Part shown: positions 21,157-33,849 of the stretch, in pieces | Layout: every line of letters begins with the position of its first letter | Numbering within the stretch: position 1 is the first letter of the stretch | Source of the DNA: Trichinella spiralis | Taxonomy: Eukaryota > Nematoda > Enoplea > Trichinellida > Trichinellidae | Assembly: GCA_000181795.3 (NCBI GenBank) | Contig: CM012953.1 | Location: 18,414,742-18,460,509 of the forward strand | Reading direction: 5' to 3' | Length of the DNA stretch: 45,768 bases | The notes under the pieces: generated by a model | The model's input: only the letters and a program-made list of their open reading frames with translations | Database searches by the model: none | Told to the model about the DNA's origin: nothing | Translations under genes and position numbers: made by a program

Positions 21157-23934
21157 TAATCTAAAAAGGAAACAATGATTTACAAATTTGTAAAATTTCA
21201 TTATCACTTTAAACAAATCTGCTAATCAAAAAAAACAAATACTGCTGAAAACAAACAGTACCAACATATTTCAAATATAAGATACATATCAAGGAATTTT
21301 TTATCTTGAGTATATTATTTGATTAAGCATTTTGAGTTTGATATTTAAAAATGAATAAATCTACAGGTGAAAAATTTAACATTGAAATGACAAACAAAAA
21401 CAGGAAAGTTATTCGCAGATTTGTAACAACGTGAAGAATTTACAGTTAACTAGATAATCAGGTATTATTTAAAAAAGACTAGATTGATAATGGAATTGTG
21501 CTGAAAAATGAAACAATAATTATAATAAATTATTCGACTGTTTTCTAACTGCACACTTATGAACATTTATTATTTATTGCTGCAGTCAAAGCATTGAGTA
21601 AGTGTAATTTTTCATTTCACTTTTACTATGAAACACATTTTCTCAAAATCTGTTAATCATAAACAAAAAGTATTTAAAATGCAACGTGAATTTAGAATTT
21701 TTTGAATCAAGAATTTCAAAGTATGCCCAAAGGAAAGGTTCGAAATGTACACTTGTCAATTATGATGATAAATTTGAATAATTCAGCTAGTGGTGCTCAA
21801 TTGCAATTGTATTGTTGATTAATAGTTTTGTAATGATGATAACAAAATATTTCTTTTTAAAGTAAAATTTCAATATTGCTAAATTGATTATTTTCATATA
21901 ATCGTAAATATGTTTGAAATGAGTTTATTTTGAAAAATGCTCCAACGAATAAGTTTTCAAATTTGAACATTGTGTTGAGATGTCAATCATGGAAATTAAA
22001 TCATCAATGAACCAATTTACAAGATGTTCCATTTCACATTATTATTTGTGCATGGAAATAGATTTTACTGTTTATCGAATAGAATATAAAAAGTTTTCAA
22101 ATGGAATTTTTTCTTTTATTTAAATTTTATTAAGAAGAAATTTTTGTAAAAATCTCATGAAAAAAAGGGGGAAATTTTCTGTTCAAATCTGAAATTTTAA
22201 TTGAAAATTAGTTTCAATGGTGAATATTTAAGCAGTGTATGTTTGATGAGAATGATTGGAAAATAATGCAACTGCATTGTAAATTTTATTTCAATGAATC
22301 ATTATACAGATAACTGTATTGATTTATTATCAGCGGCGAAAAGTGATAATTATTGAAATGTTTTATTGCGTTAAGATAAATATTTTTAAAATGTGGAATA
22401 ATTTTATGAAAATTAATTATTATTATTTTAACAAATTTATAATTAAATATAGTTTAAATAATAAAAAAATCAATTGAATTGAATTGCAAATGAATAAATA
22501 AATAAATGCAAGTGCCAAATAATTTTGCAGCTACAGAGAAAACATTCGCTGCACATGGAGCTGGCAGAAACCAGTTGACAAATTTTTGAAGCTAGTTTGT
22601 CACAGGAAGGACCAGAAGCACACGGCTGGTGACGGATTATTCGTCTTTTATCGCTACCCTGTTTATTGCTGTGGCAGCAAATTTCCGCTTGTCAGCTCTT
22701 GTGGGTTACTTGCATCATTGCGCAAAATTTCAACTTCTCACCATGCTATTTGCATTCATTAAGCCTCTGCAATTATTATCAACTGCACTGTTCAACTGAA
22801 TCATACAAACAAAACAAGCTACATTCTTCTACATACAAGCTTGGAATTGATTCAAGTAATTATTGTTGTTTATAATTTTTATTTCCTTTTTTTTTAAAAA
22901 ATATGCATCCATTTATTCATCCCTTTCTTTGAATTAAATGCAAATATTATAATTTTTTAAAATATATCTAGTATTGGAAAATTTGCATTTGTGTAAACCT
23001 GTTTCCGTGTTTCAATAGCATACAATCGTCAAATAAAATACCAAAGCGTACTTGTTTCATGTTGATTCATATTATCCAAGTTGCTCATATAATTCACTGG
23101 AAATGTAAGTTTTATCATTTTTATTTTTCAACTTTATTTTTTATATTTCTATAAATATGATGTTGAAATATTTTGTTTTTATTGAAATTCAACTATAGCA
23201 ATTCCAAAACTTTTCTCGGTATAAAAAGCAAATCAATTTTAAACATAATTTCTTCTTTTAAAGTAACAATTTTTAACAGCAAGTATTAATTATGTTGTAA
23301 GTGATATTTTTTGTTTACAAATTATGCAACATGTCGTTAATAAATCACTTGATCACTTGCTTTTTTACTTTTTATAAATCATATTGAATACACAAGAAAA
23401 ACAAACAAAATATCTATATACCTACATGATATGACTTAATAATAGTCGTATTACTGATTAAATAAAAGAAAAATTAAAGCCGTTTTTGTATGTAAACAGC
23501 TATTCACATTGGCCCTCCTAGTAGTAATGCAAGCTTGGTACAGCTTGTTTTATTGTTTGTTTATTGATCATCGCGCGGCTAGGTTGTTTTCTGCTAAAGA
23601 AATATTAATAAATAGCTGATATTAATAATTTTGGACATGCCATAGTCGTCCACTTTCATTCGTTCTGGTTTGGAAAAGAAATCAACAACAGGCAAGCAGT
23701 ATTCTTTTTATTCAAATATTTTTCATAAACACAAAGTTATTTGCAGATTTGTAATACTTTTCATGAATTTCATTTAATATCTTAATGCAATTTTATACCT
23801 TTCACATCATATTTCCAAATAGCCGATACATTTCGAAATAGACAAATAAATAATAATCAATATATGCAATTATTCTTTATTTCATTATTAAAAAAAGAAT
23901 TTTTTTTCGTTGCTCTTAAATATATTTTTTTAAA

Positions 23935-23966
23935 TGATTGATTGATTGATCGATTGACTGATTGAG
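23935..23966. repeat. (GATT)n tetranucleotide repeat
   Basis: About eight GATT-like units with two substitutions. Confidence 0.85.
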
Positions 23967-25612
23967 TTGCACTTTTACATTGAATGAACGTCTGTATGTG
24001 AAATAAATGAATATGAATAATTGCGTTTGAACAAATGTTTATTTTATTTTTTATTTTGTTTGCTATTTTATTCACTAAAAAAAGTGATGAATTTATTTAC
24101 AAATGGGATGAAAGCTTTCTCGTCGACAGTTTAATAAATTGGAATCAAAAAAGAAAGAAATGGAATTTTAATATCACTTTTGAAACTTTAATTGAAAACA
24201 ATAAATACATTTTTATAAAAATATTTTTGAACGATGAAAAATGAATCTTTATTAAAATGTTGCTGTCGATATTCTTTTTTGTTTTTTGTTCTTGAATTTC
24301 ATTTTTACCAGCAGAACAATGTGTCAAATGTCGTCAGTTGTGATCAAATCTATCTGTGGGCAATGTTTCAATTATTCCATTTCGTTTTGTTGTTCAATTC
24401 TTTTTTTTTGAAATAATTTTACATGAATAATGTGTTATTAATCATTTTGATAGAATTATGAACATTGATTACAAAGGTGTTTGTAAAGTTTTGTGCAATC
24501 CCATTTTTTAAAACACCACTTGATATTTTACACATTCAAATACCTATACATATATATGAATATAAAAGAAATTCAGTTTTAAATGATATCCATTGATAAT
24601 CAAAAAAGGAAAACATGAAAAATTTCAATAATTTGTCATTTATTGAAAATAGTTTTGATCGCGTGAAAGTTTGATTTTCAATTTTACAGCTTGTTGTTTT
24701 TCCCTGCATCACGCTTCAAAATTAGCCATTTTTCCAAATTTATTTCTACGCAAATGATGCTTGTGCCCTTTCAATGAACATCCAGATAAGCACCGATTTT
24801 ATTGATTTGCACGACAAAGTTTCTTTTACCATTTCAAAGTTGCACAATTGTACTGTAATTATTATTTTCAATTCTCTTCTTTTACTGTAACAGATTTTTA
24901 AACATATGGATGTGGTTTATTTATAAAAAATTTTCATATTCAATCAGACTTGTCTTTTCTGGGAAATTTTTATTTAGTAATTTTTTCAACATTGACAGAC
25001 AATTCAACTTTTCTGTGTGTTAAATTTTGCACACGTCGTGAAGTAAATGTCTATTCAATAATTTATTTGTTTATTTATGAAAAGCATTTAATTTTCTCTG
25101 AATGGAAGTAATTAAAAAAAATATTTTCTAAAATATTTCACAAAATTAAAAAAAATAAACGAAAAATTGCACAGCAGAGTCTGTGTTCAAAAGTGAACAA
25201 GGAAAAAATTTTGAATATTTCTTTTTTCTTTGAAATGTTTGCTTTTCGAATGCAGCAATGCAAATTTCATTTAAATTTTTAACAGTTCAGTTTTCATTGT
25301 TTGCAACTGCCTTTATTACGATTACAACTTTGAGTAAGTTGAGCAAGTTTTTTAAATTGAAGCAACTGACATGTTAGCATGTCAAATTTTTTATTCAGTC
25401 ATTTTCAACATTTCGATTCTTATCCGTAAAAAAAATATTCTTTCATCATCATAAAGTTGTTGATAAAAAAATAGAAATTTAATGCATTTTTTTGTAATAT
25501 CACTAATGACATCCTTGCATTGGCATTGTTAAGCAACATAAAAAAATATCATATATTTTACATGATAGTATGCCTGCTCAAATGTCACGTCACTGTGATT
25601 TAATCAACTACT

Positions 25613-25651
25613 CACACACACACACGCACATATATATACATATATATATAT
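25613..25651. repeat. Compound (CA)n(TA)n microsatellite
   Basis: A CACACA run followed by alternating TA/CATA units, a simple compound repeat in intergenic sequence. Confidence 0.85.
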
Positions 25652-26432
25652 GTCTTATTTCTACTTTTGTTTGCCATGGATTTCATGCACTGCACGCGTA
25701 TCTGTGATATATTTCATATAGAAACAAATATTCTGTTGTCAAAAGAAATCGTTTGCTCTTCTCTATTCAGTATCATTTTTTCACACTTGGATTTTTTTAA
25801 AAAAATTGAATTGTAATTCAATATTTTGTCTTTAAATTTATCACATTTTAAATAGATTGCGTTCAATTTTATAAGTTATTATTTTGTATTTAAAAATTTC
25901 AAGTGCAATGAAATTGAAATATAGTTATTTATTTATTTATTTACAATTTAATTTGATGTTTAATAAAAAATTTAATATTAACTCTTTTGGTCAAAATAAA
26001 TTTTGAAACTTTAATATGGTATTTATTTGATTAGCAAGTACAACTGTTTAGTTGAATTCAAGAGAAGTTAATATATTGAAAATGTGATTCATATCTTTCG
26101 TGTGTTTACTTTCACTCGCTCTTGTTTCTAATCGCTAAAGTGGACAAAGTGATCATGTATGATGGTGCAACAGTTTTTCGTTGACACTGACTGATAGTGC
26201 TGTTTTCTTTACAAGCAAACGTCATGCTCATTTTAAAGTTGAGCTGCTTGCAAATGTTGTTGTTGCACTTAATTTTACCAATAACACAAATTTATATACA
26301 TCCCAGAGTTGTGTGAATGGAAGTTTGTTATTTTCTTTCTTTAGCAAAAGTGGAAAAATTAAATAATAATATTTCAGAACTGTAGCGGGTGTTGTTGTTG
26401 TCGTTAAACAAAAGCTACATACTGCCGACAAG

Positions 26433-26900
26433 ATGGATAAGAAAATACCTGAATTGAAGTACAATCCGACTGAAATGCTGAAAGCCATTTTGGTTACTCA
26501 TTTTATATTGATAAGTTTGGTGCTAATTGGCAACTGGGTGCCATTATCTTATTTATTTGTCAATGTGATTTTTTTGGCATCGTTGTTTTGGGCGCACACG
26601 TTTCAAGATGGAGATTCAATTGCACCACTACTTCTCTGCTTGCAGTTGCAAGTCTTCTGCATTCTCATGGATATATTAATTATGGGAACTCGTTTTGGAC
26701 CCGTTTTCCAACATTCATCAATTGACCAGTTCAGCTTGGCGATGGCAATCATCAACTTGCTTATACGTATTATTACGACGTTTCTGCTATGGGATATCAG
26801 GCGTCGACGTTTTAAAACTCAATTTGCCACCGCCGCATCCACACCGCCCGTCGTAGTTAGCAGCACCGGACCTGCAACATTGCCCGTATCACAGAATTGA
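26433..26900 (+). CDS. AGTRAP-like four-pass membrane protein
   Basis: One exon of 155 residues. Four hydrophobic segments at roughly residues 17-36, 40-57, 64-85 and 102-120. The order and motifs match the angiotensin II type-1 receptor-associated protein family: LKAILVTHF near the N-terminus, a DSI after segment 2, LDI/MDI in segment 3, and FSLAMAIINLLIR in segment 4 followed by a basic RRRR cluster. The tail is rich in Thr, Pro and Val and is variable in the family. In mammals AGTRAP sits in ER/Golgi and endosomal membranes and controls receptor internalisation. In a nematode without that receptor its role is unknown. The ATG is preceded by ACAAG after an acceptor-like site at about 26377. 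An AATAAA is at 27212-27217. Confidence 0.75.
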   Translation: MDKKIPELKYNPTEMLKAILVTHFILISLVLIGNWVPLSYLFVNVIFLASLFWAHTFQDGDSIAPLLLCLQLQVFCILMDILIMGTRFGPVFQHSSIDQFSLAMAIINLLIRIITTFLLWDIRRRRFKTQFATAASTPPVVVSSTGPATLPVSQN

Positions 26901-27211
26901 CCACAGCCATTTTTTGTGGTACAAATTTATGTTCTCTTTCATCTCGCACATTTTTATTAAACAAATTTTGCTATAAATGAAAATTTACTCATTTATTATA
27001 TTGTTCATCTGTTTCTCCATTCCGCCTAACAAGCAAAAAACTGATTTCTTACTTATTACTAATTCATTACTATTTGCATTACTTCTACATTCATTCATTC
27101 ATTATTGTTAAGAACATTTTTTACAAAAATTAACTTTCAAAAATAATTTATGCAATGTGTGATTCAAAATATTAAAAGAATGATGATTTCTCAGTCATAT
27201 ATATTTGAGAA

Positions 27212-27217
27212 AATAAA
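27212..27217 (+). terminator. Polyadenylation signal behind AGTRAP-like gene
   Basis: AATAAA about 310 bases after the stop codon. Confidence 0.4.
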
Positions 27218-27549
27218 GCCGATTGACTTGAAATATAAACTTCAACATTATTAAATTCCCACTATGGGTAGCTTTTTAAATCATATTCTGTCTTTGCTTT
27301 GCTTTTACAACTAACATATCACTGATAAACAGCATTAATGCATGATTTATACTTACTGTGAAAACAATCTAAATATTCTTGTACAGTAATTTTTTAAATC
27401 TACTCCAGTACTTGAATATATTAATGATATACAGTGAATGCATTTCACTTACTTTTATGTTTATTTTTTAAAATTTATTGTAAAAATTACAAGTATACAA
27501 GGTAAATGAAGCATACTATTTCTTTGCCGCACATTTTCTATTCTTATCA

Positions 27550-28420
27550 ATGGTGATTACGGCACTTAATACAGATTGCCATGCACTAGGAATCTCATAT
27601 CATCATATATTGTGGTAGTGCAATTAATTTATACTTTATACTGATGGTTCTAATGCACAGACGCTTGACTTCTTCGCAAGCATTTTGCTCAGTTCATAAT
27701 GTCATTTCTATTTAATCTTTTCAAGGAAAGCTTTCCAAAGTCTATCATTTGGAACTGATTTTTCAGTTTCCCCTTAATAAAAGAAATCCACAAATAGTTC
27801 AACTTCAGGAGTGTCCTCTTTTATCGTTCGTGACGTTAGCTTCCACTGCCGCTTAATTTGCTCTAAGAGCAATTCTTTAAATTTGTGCATTATTATTTCA
27901 GATGGAGCCCTTCTGTGGTTATTTCATTGCTGAATGTTGTAACTGACCGTTGCAATGGACCACACAACTCCTAGACTTTCAGCGTTCTCGTTACTAGGTC
28001 TCATCTTGATTAGCTCATAAATATGAGTTTCTACAACCGGTTTTCTCTGACAAAATCTTTCTCTTAGTACTGTAATTGCAATTGTGTAGTGACTGAATAC
28101 GCTTGAAGAGCATCAAGTGATTAACGTTTCAGAATATAAGAATGTTAGCTATGTTCAGTTTTGAGTAAATTATTAACTGCAACTGATCTGAGGACGTGGC
28201 AAACTATGGAATACTGCCATTGCAATTTTAGAATTATCGAATTGGGCAATGTTTCAAGCTCATTGGTGATGGAGTACAAAATGCAGAGTTGTCAGGCATA
28301 TCGGTATTAATTCATTATCTTTGCTTGAATCCTTTGTTTGTCTAAAGGTAGCCACTGACTTGCGTGCTGCTAACGCTCTTTTATCTTCTTCATCTTTAGC
28401 CAGTCTTATTACATTATATT
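27550..28420 (-). mobile_element. BEL/Pao-type gag fossil
   Basis: On the minus strand, short stretches read like the gag region of BEL/Pao LTR elements (the DUF1759 type): a charged N-terminal piece at the high-coordinate end and, lower, a block with the VVETHIYEL character, followed by a Lys/Trp-rich piece. It is clearly broken in several places and looks old. No LTRs can be assigned to it. The limits are approximate. Confidence 0.45.
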
Positions 28421-28627
28421 ATATTACATTATACTATATAATATTTTTAATATATTAAAGCGATTGCAAGCAATAAATTATGAATAAATTGCTTTGCTTA
28501 TGGTATAATTATATAGAACAGTGAAATCAATGCAAAAGCAAAATCATTAAAGAAAATTTTTAGATTCTGTTGATTTGATTGTTTATTTTAAAGCCAAACA
28601 GTTTCAGCACCTTTTAACAATGAGTTA

Positions 28628-29046
28628 CTATAAGGATGGCAGAAGTTGAAACATGTTTATCTTCTCGAAAATCTTTTGTGCGCCTGCAAAAAGGGCAAGA
28701 GCGATGGGAACAGAAAGCAATGTAACAACTGGAGCGGTAATTCCAGTGCATGTAGCAAACATCATTCCACCAATTAAAGCAAGTCCAGCTAAAAAGTATA
28801 AAGATGCAGTTTGTATGTCATATTAGTTAGAGGGTTTTTGAAAGCTTTCTTTTTATCATTAATTTTAAGAATTTCATTGAATTGGCTTTCTTCCATTGCA
28901 TCTTCTAAGTATTTCTTCAAATTACTCTTTGCCTACTCGTCCAGCACTGTGTGTCCAATGAGTCACTCCACTGTATCATGTTGCTTTGATGTGAAATGTA
29001 ACTTACCTAAATGTTGTTGCTCTGGATCACTAATTGGCACCGCCAT
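28628..29046 (-). CDS. Small two-exon membrane protein of unknown function
   Basis: Exon 29007-29046 begins with an ATG (MAVPISDPEQQHL) and ends in a consensus G/GTAAGT donor. Exon 28628-28788 begins after a strong acceptor (tttatactttttag) with a branch-site-like CTAAC about 45 bases upstream. The two join exactly in phase and run to a stop, giving 66 residues. Two hydrophobic segments follow each other (GLALIGGMMFA... and VVTLLSVPIALALFAG), then KIFEKINMF and a short tail. That predicts a two-pass membrane hairpin with a soluble N-terminus. I recognise no family. Just upstream of the ATG lies a cttttag acceptor-like site at about 29107, so the transcript may begin by cis- or trans-splicing there. 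Further 5' exons are possible. Confidence 0.55.
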
Positions 29047-29158
29047 CGTTTCTGTCCAAGCACTGTCTGTATTTCAAGCGTCAGATGTAAAATCTTGCTT
29101 CATCTAAAGCAGTATCAATTAATAAATGAAAGTAAGCATTTTTAAGAATTATTACGAG

Positions 29159-29337
29159 CTAAGCATTTTGCATTGCCCCCTTAACCAAAACGCGTATTTC
29201 TTCTTCAGAATGTGCTTCCTTAGGTTTGCAAGTAACAAGAATTTCTTCAAATTTAGCTTCAATGCCTGCTTTAGTGTAATCATTAACATAGAACTGCAGA
29301 TACAAATTACGGACTATTCCGCTTTTGTCCAGTACCA
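29159..29337 (-). CDS. Unassigned last exon of a minus-strand gene
   Basis: A clear acceptor (tttaattctcag) is followed by 58 open codons and a stop. Composition looks strongly coding, e.g. LYLQFYVNDYTKAGIEAKFE and then a Lys/Glu-rich segment ending VLVKGAMQNA. The exon starts in phase 1 (two bases complete a codon), so upstream exons must exist; I found no convincing one before the hAT-type end at 29664. The gene may therefore continue past the transposon or may have been broken by it. It ends only about 110 bases before the small membrane protein on the same strand, a spacing that would fit an operon. I do not recognise the family. Confidence 0.5.
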
Positions 29338-29663
29338 CTGAGAATTAAATAAAAGAAAAACAGAATTGACAGGCTTGTTTTTTAAAAATTAAATATCTTC
29401 ATTATCCAATTGCATCATTCTGCAAAAATCATATAGAAGCGACAAATGAACTGCTCAAACAAGAGAAAACTGAACAGAGAGATATTAAATAAACATGTTT
29501 ATCTGAGTCATTCATTGTTTTGATAATTTCACACGTAATGACATCCTTTTACGTTGGCTTCACAGTAAGTCGCGCTCACTATCTTGACGAAGAAAGTGGT
29601 GCAGCAATTATCATGAGCAAGGCCAAAATTTATTACACAGGATTTTCTGAAATTTCACTAGAT

Positions 29664-30810
29664 CAATGGTTCTCAAAGTGTAAGTCGCGACACAGCAGTA
29701 GGGCGTGAGCAGTTTTTGGGTGGGGACGCAAAATATTAAGGTACGGCATAAAGTTATTCATCTTGCATACGTTCCAAAGTGCCCTTTTTTGTGAAAACCA
29801 TATTCCATTCATTTCAATATTTATTTATTCATGTTTACACTCTGTTAAAAATGCTTTCTGAGACAAAGGATACTGACAAGTTACAAAGCCATTTAGTTCA
29901 CGTTGGTAATATTCTTTGTTCTCACTTACTAGCAGATTGCTTTCTGCAACATCAGATCACTTTATTCCAGAAATCGGCTTTCCTTGTAATTATCCACTGT
30001 TCCACATTTCAAATAATTCCGCTGCATTTCATCACCAATTTCAGATTCACAACACCTCCTTAATCAGAGGCTATTCAACTAATGTTTCCTCCAGCTTCTC
30101 ATTCAGACAGTGGAAACGAAGTCGTTCTGCTGCAAGCTACGTCTGCACAGAGGCGGTGTGCGGACTTACCATCAACAGTATCACACAATATTTGTCTTCG
30201 GATTGAAGTGAGTTCCAAATCATAGCAATGCTTCTCTTATTTTATTGGAGTTTATCAACGATTTCATCATTACCACAGGAAGTCAAAAATATGTTTCTTC
30301 TTGCGATCATCTTTCGTATTCGTTTTTGTCAAGAAACCATTAGGCGTTCAAAGTAGTCTATTTATCCGATTTTCGCCATTGTTTGTGATGTCTTCATTTT
30401 TGTTAGGGGAGTTTTATTCATTGAAAATTGTTGGGTGAACAACTAAGCTATGAATCAGTTACTGATGACCTGAGAATCACCATTTCTGTCTGGCTACTCA
30501 CAGCACGCAAATAATGTTCGTACTATCATATGCACAAAAGCGGATAGAGAATTAACTGATTTGTCTGAAGATTCTTCATTTAAAGTCAGTTTTGATCGTA
30601 AAACATTAACACAGTTTGTGTATCAGTCCATGATCCATAAACAAACATCCAACCCTTTCCACCACAGTATTAAAAGTGTTGCTTTCTATTACTACTTCCT
30701 ACTTGTGTGAAACTGAATTTTTAGCAATGAATGAAATTAAAAGCAAATTTTAAAAAAGCTACAGTTATCCAACATCTTGCTACTAAAACTAACACGTTTT
30801 CTCTAGATAA
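29664..30810 (+). mobile_element. hAT transposon remnant (ZBED/SCAND3-like transposase)
   Basis: The left end CAATGGTTCTCAAAG is a typical hAT terminus. On the plus strand near 30540-30760 the C-terminal transposase region is recognisable: RELTDLSEDSSFKVSFDRK and, further on, TTSYLCETEFLAMNEIKSKF, which is the hAT dimerisation motif (usually LPF.TTYLCE.GFS). The coding frame is interrupted by stops and frame changes and the N-terminal part is not readable, so it is inactive. No right terminus is found before the LTR debris starts near 30815. The segment 30516-30650 recurs at the end of the window. Confidence 0.65.
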
Positions 30811-30815
30811 CGGCA

Positions 30816-30945
30816 ACTAACCACACACACAAAAGCACACTTGCCCCTTCTTACGCCACACACGTCACTACTGTATTTCAATGCTGACACGCAGGTTTGC
30901 AAACGTCGACAACAGTATCAATATTGCTGATGTTTACAGCTGGCT
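30816..30945 (+). repeat. LTR-element leader-like repeat, copy 1
   Basis: Similar to about 44240-44375 in the same orientation, including GACACGCAGGTT and CGTCGAC.ACAGTAT. In the second copy this block lies downstream of an LTR-like repeat, so it is probably untranslated leader of the same element family. Confidence 0.55.
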
Positions 30946-30949
30946 CCAC

Positions 30950-33000
30950 AAAAAGATACGACTCTTGTGACTGTCAGCGCAGTAAAAAAAAGAAATAGAG
31001 AAAGAGGCAAGTCCATTGCAACACAGATAAAAAATCTTCACAGTCGAAGAGCTCAGTCTGGCAGTCAGCCTCGCGTATTCTTGACAAATAATGTAATTTA
31101 ATAGCATCCACAAGCGGAAGGATCTCTCTGATGGAACCAAGCTGACATATTTGTGTGGCTATCTCACAGGCGATGTATTAGGATCAATCAACAGCCTGTC
31201 CTCCTCGAACGCTAACTACTAGGTGGCAGTGCAGAGGCTGGAAGAACGCTCCGACGTGTAGTATAATGCGGTGAGAAAATTGAGAGTCAATGTGATGAAC
31301 TTTACTACCGACAAATGGACGAAGGGTAAGCTCAATGACCCCATCGAGCGTGACGTAGATGCTCTGACAACAATGGGGAAAAATCACCGCAATAACGAGA
31401 TTCTAGCGGTAGAATTACTGGTCATTGATGTCAGTAAGAAGCTCACAGCCGTAAATAGGCTCGAATGGGACACGCTGGTGAAGACCGATGAGAAGTTGCG
31501 GTCTAACTTGACAGCATTTCAGCGGTTTAGAGTTGCGCATGCGGAGAGTAGATCCATTCTGTTCGCAGTAGTGCTGTCGGCCTTCGTCCAAAGGAGGCGG
31601 ACAGTGTATCAGACACGATCATATGAATAGAACCGCTCGAGTACTTCTCGTACCCCATTAGAATGTGCATTTTCTAGTTCAGATTTCTAGTTGATCCCAA
31701 TTGCCTCAAGCTACCAGAACTTCCTCAAGACCTTGTCGCAGTCCAAGTCAGCAGATTTGTAAGCTGCGACTGATGGAGTCTAAGCGGGTCGCAGCAGCTG
31801 TTGTCCGCAGATCACCATTTTGAAAAAGGTCTCAACGGCCAAAAGATCATCTTCACGTCCTCTTACATCTTTGGCCCAGCATGCGGAAGACGTAGTGGAC
31901 TCCAAGGACGATGTGCACTGGCAATATTACTTCCCTTTCTTCACCCCACAGTTCCAAGCTACGGAGATGTGGCCACGCTAGTATCGAGATCACAGCCCAG
32001 ACCACTTGTTGACCAGACCAGACTCTTGTTCTCACACACAATTTTACAAATGGTGAGTTGTGCGCTTCGTGACATCCACCTCCGAAGCCCTGTATCACAA
32101 CAGAGAGCGTCTCACCTCTCCATTTGAATCCGTGCGCCACATCCTGCCTACGAATGATCTGTCATCTGCCAAGTCTGACTGGGTGACAGTTAAAGTAAGA
32201 ACGACATCGTCATACCTCCATCGTGATGAGCGACAGCCCGGATAATTTGCAACTGAGTCTCACCTGGCTCATCATGTGACGCGAGGTTCACCCGTCAGCA
32301 GCTGATGGATGAGTGGTGGCGTCGAGGGAGAAGAAGCTACCTCGTCAGGTTTCTGCAGTGCTGAAAGTGGAGAAACAACGAAGATGCCCCTCATATCAAA
32401 GATCTGTTGTTGATCTTCGAAGATAACTATCCGTGAGCGCAATGCACGCCGGCAGTGGTGGTTGAACGGTTCACCGGTCGCGATGTAGCTGACCAAGCTG
32501 CTCAGGTTCAGACCTCCACTGCAGCCAGGTCATACAACCAGTTGCCAAGTTGGTGGTACTGGAGCCAGCCGACGTAGACTATGACAAAGCGACTCTCCCA
32601 TACAGGGAAGGATATTCTGGACAGATCGGCGCTGATCATGTCAGGGTAACACACTCTCTGGTCTCTGTGCGCAGGGCGTGGTCAGGGCAGGAAAGCTGTG
32701 AACCCACTGCCCTGAAGATCACTATCACAGCAAGCCGCCAAACGCAGTCAAGGGCAAGCAGAATCCCATGTGGCGCGCAGGATTAACCAGTTGTTCGTCT
32801 AACAACTGCCGCCTGCACAAACAATCCAGCAACGGTAATGATTAAACCATTACAAGGCCATCAGCGTGGCGGGTCAAGGGACGATCAAAGAGGCTGAACC
32901 CTGGAAGCTCTACGGCAGCTTACGGAAGTTTAGAACAGCTCCGGCATAGCGCGCGCTGCCCACGATGCCTCATGCAATTAAACGCATTCCAGTCGTACGC
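30950..33000 (+). mobile_element. BEL/Pao-type LTR element fossil with gag piece
   Basis: GC content rises sharply here. The plus strand at about 31090-31640 resembles the gag of BEL/Pao elements, with the block TGDVLGSIN and the following QRLEERS region; the homologous piece at 38200-38600 reads TGDALGSIN. Sequence down to about 33000 has similar composition and is probably internal sequence of the same or a related element, though I recognise no domain in it. It is broken many times and looks old. No reverse transcriptase is seen. Confidence 0.55.
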
Positions 33001-33309
33001 ATTTGAAGGTCACAAAATTACAGTCGATTCAGATATACCACGCAATTCACATACTACAATCTATATATCTCTAAAATCCGTAGAGTTTTTGCTACTATGT
33101 ATTATAACTATCACTATCGACAAATCTAAACATCACCAAGACACTTTTACCTTTATTATATCACAAAATAAAATTTATCATACAACAATGCACAGTCCAA
33201 AGCACTGCAAGGAAGTACTCATAAATACGTATTGTGAATATTATACCAGATTGATCAGTATTAAAAAACCTTTTTTTATAAGTTTATATTTTATTGCACC
33301 ACAACAAAG

Positions 33310-33430
33310 ATGAAATGTGATAGCAATAACCCAGAAAAAGCAACAAAAATGATAGGAAATAAAATAATGATTTTTATTTTTCACCATTCAACAACAACAA
33401 CAATAAATAAACATACATTTAGTAGAACAA
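33310..33430. repeat. Dispersed repeat, copy 1 (partner 40440-40560)
   Basis: Shares with 40440-40560 the blocks TTTTTATTTT, CATTC.ACA.CAACAACAATAA and flanking CCAGAAAAA. Same orientation. Possibly LTR or 3'-end sequence of an element family. Confidence 0.5.
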
Positions 33431-33849
33431 AATGAGCATAGTGAGAACAAAACAAAACGGAAAAGATGAAACCATGTATCCTTTGTGTTTGGTCAAGAGC
33501 CATCAATGACCCGCATCAACGCTGATTCAGAAAACTATGCATAACGGTTGTAAAAAGCATCCTACTAGCTCGATCTGCATTGTGATACTTAAAAATTTAT
33601 AAAAGAAAATCATTCCTTCCACAATTTCAGCAGTACAGATGTTCATTCTTTTTAATATACGGATGAAATACGAAGAATTCACTGTACTGCTACGGATGAG
33701 ACGCATCGGCACATAAATGCCATCGCTGCCGTAAATGTGGAAATGCACGCAAAGGTACTGTATCACATATCACACAATTACCTTGTTACGCGTTCTCTCC
33801 GCATATGCTGTAGTAATATCTTATTGAGTCAAACTTCGCAATGGTAGGT

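Larger units (their letters stand above)
21157..26432. other. Long intergenic region, AT-rich, with two GC-richer islands
   Basis: About 5.3 kb between VPS16 and the AGTRAP-like gene (divergent). No gene is supported; small open frames (22666-22875, 23857-24075, 24035-24244 and others) are T-rich or A-rich low complexity. GC-richer islands at about 22540-22760 and 23480-23700 stand out and may be promoters, leader exons or RNA genes. An acceptor-like ATTTCAG at about 26371-26377 suggests that the AGTRAP-like mRNA has a leader exon somewhere in this region. Confidence 0.5.

Noticed and set aside
22666-22875. 69-codon plus-strand frame rich in Cys, Leu and Ser
   Set aside because: No domain, no splice context, and the Cys/Ser content follows from local sequence; the GC island itself is noted separately.
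28811-29107. 98-codon plus-strand frame
   Set aside because: It runs antisense over the intron and first exon of the small membrane protein, which has consensus splice sites in the other strand.
33000-33313. 113-codon plus-strand frame
   Set aside because: Lys/Ile/Thr-rich composition typical of AT-rich non-coding DNA, without any motif.
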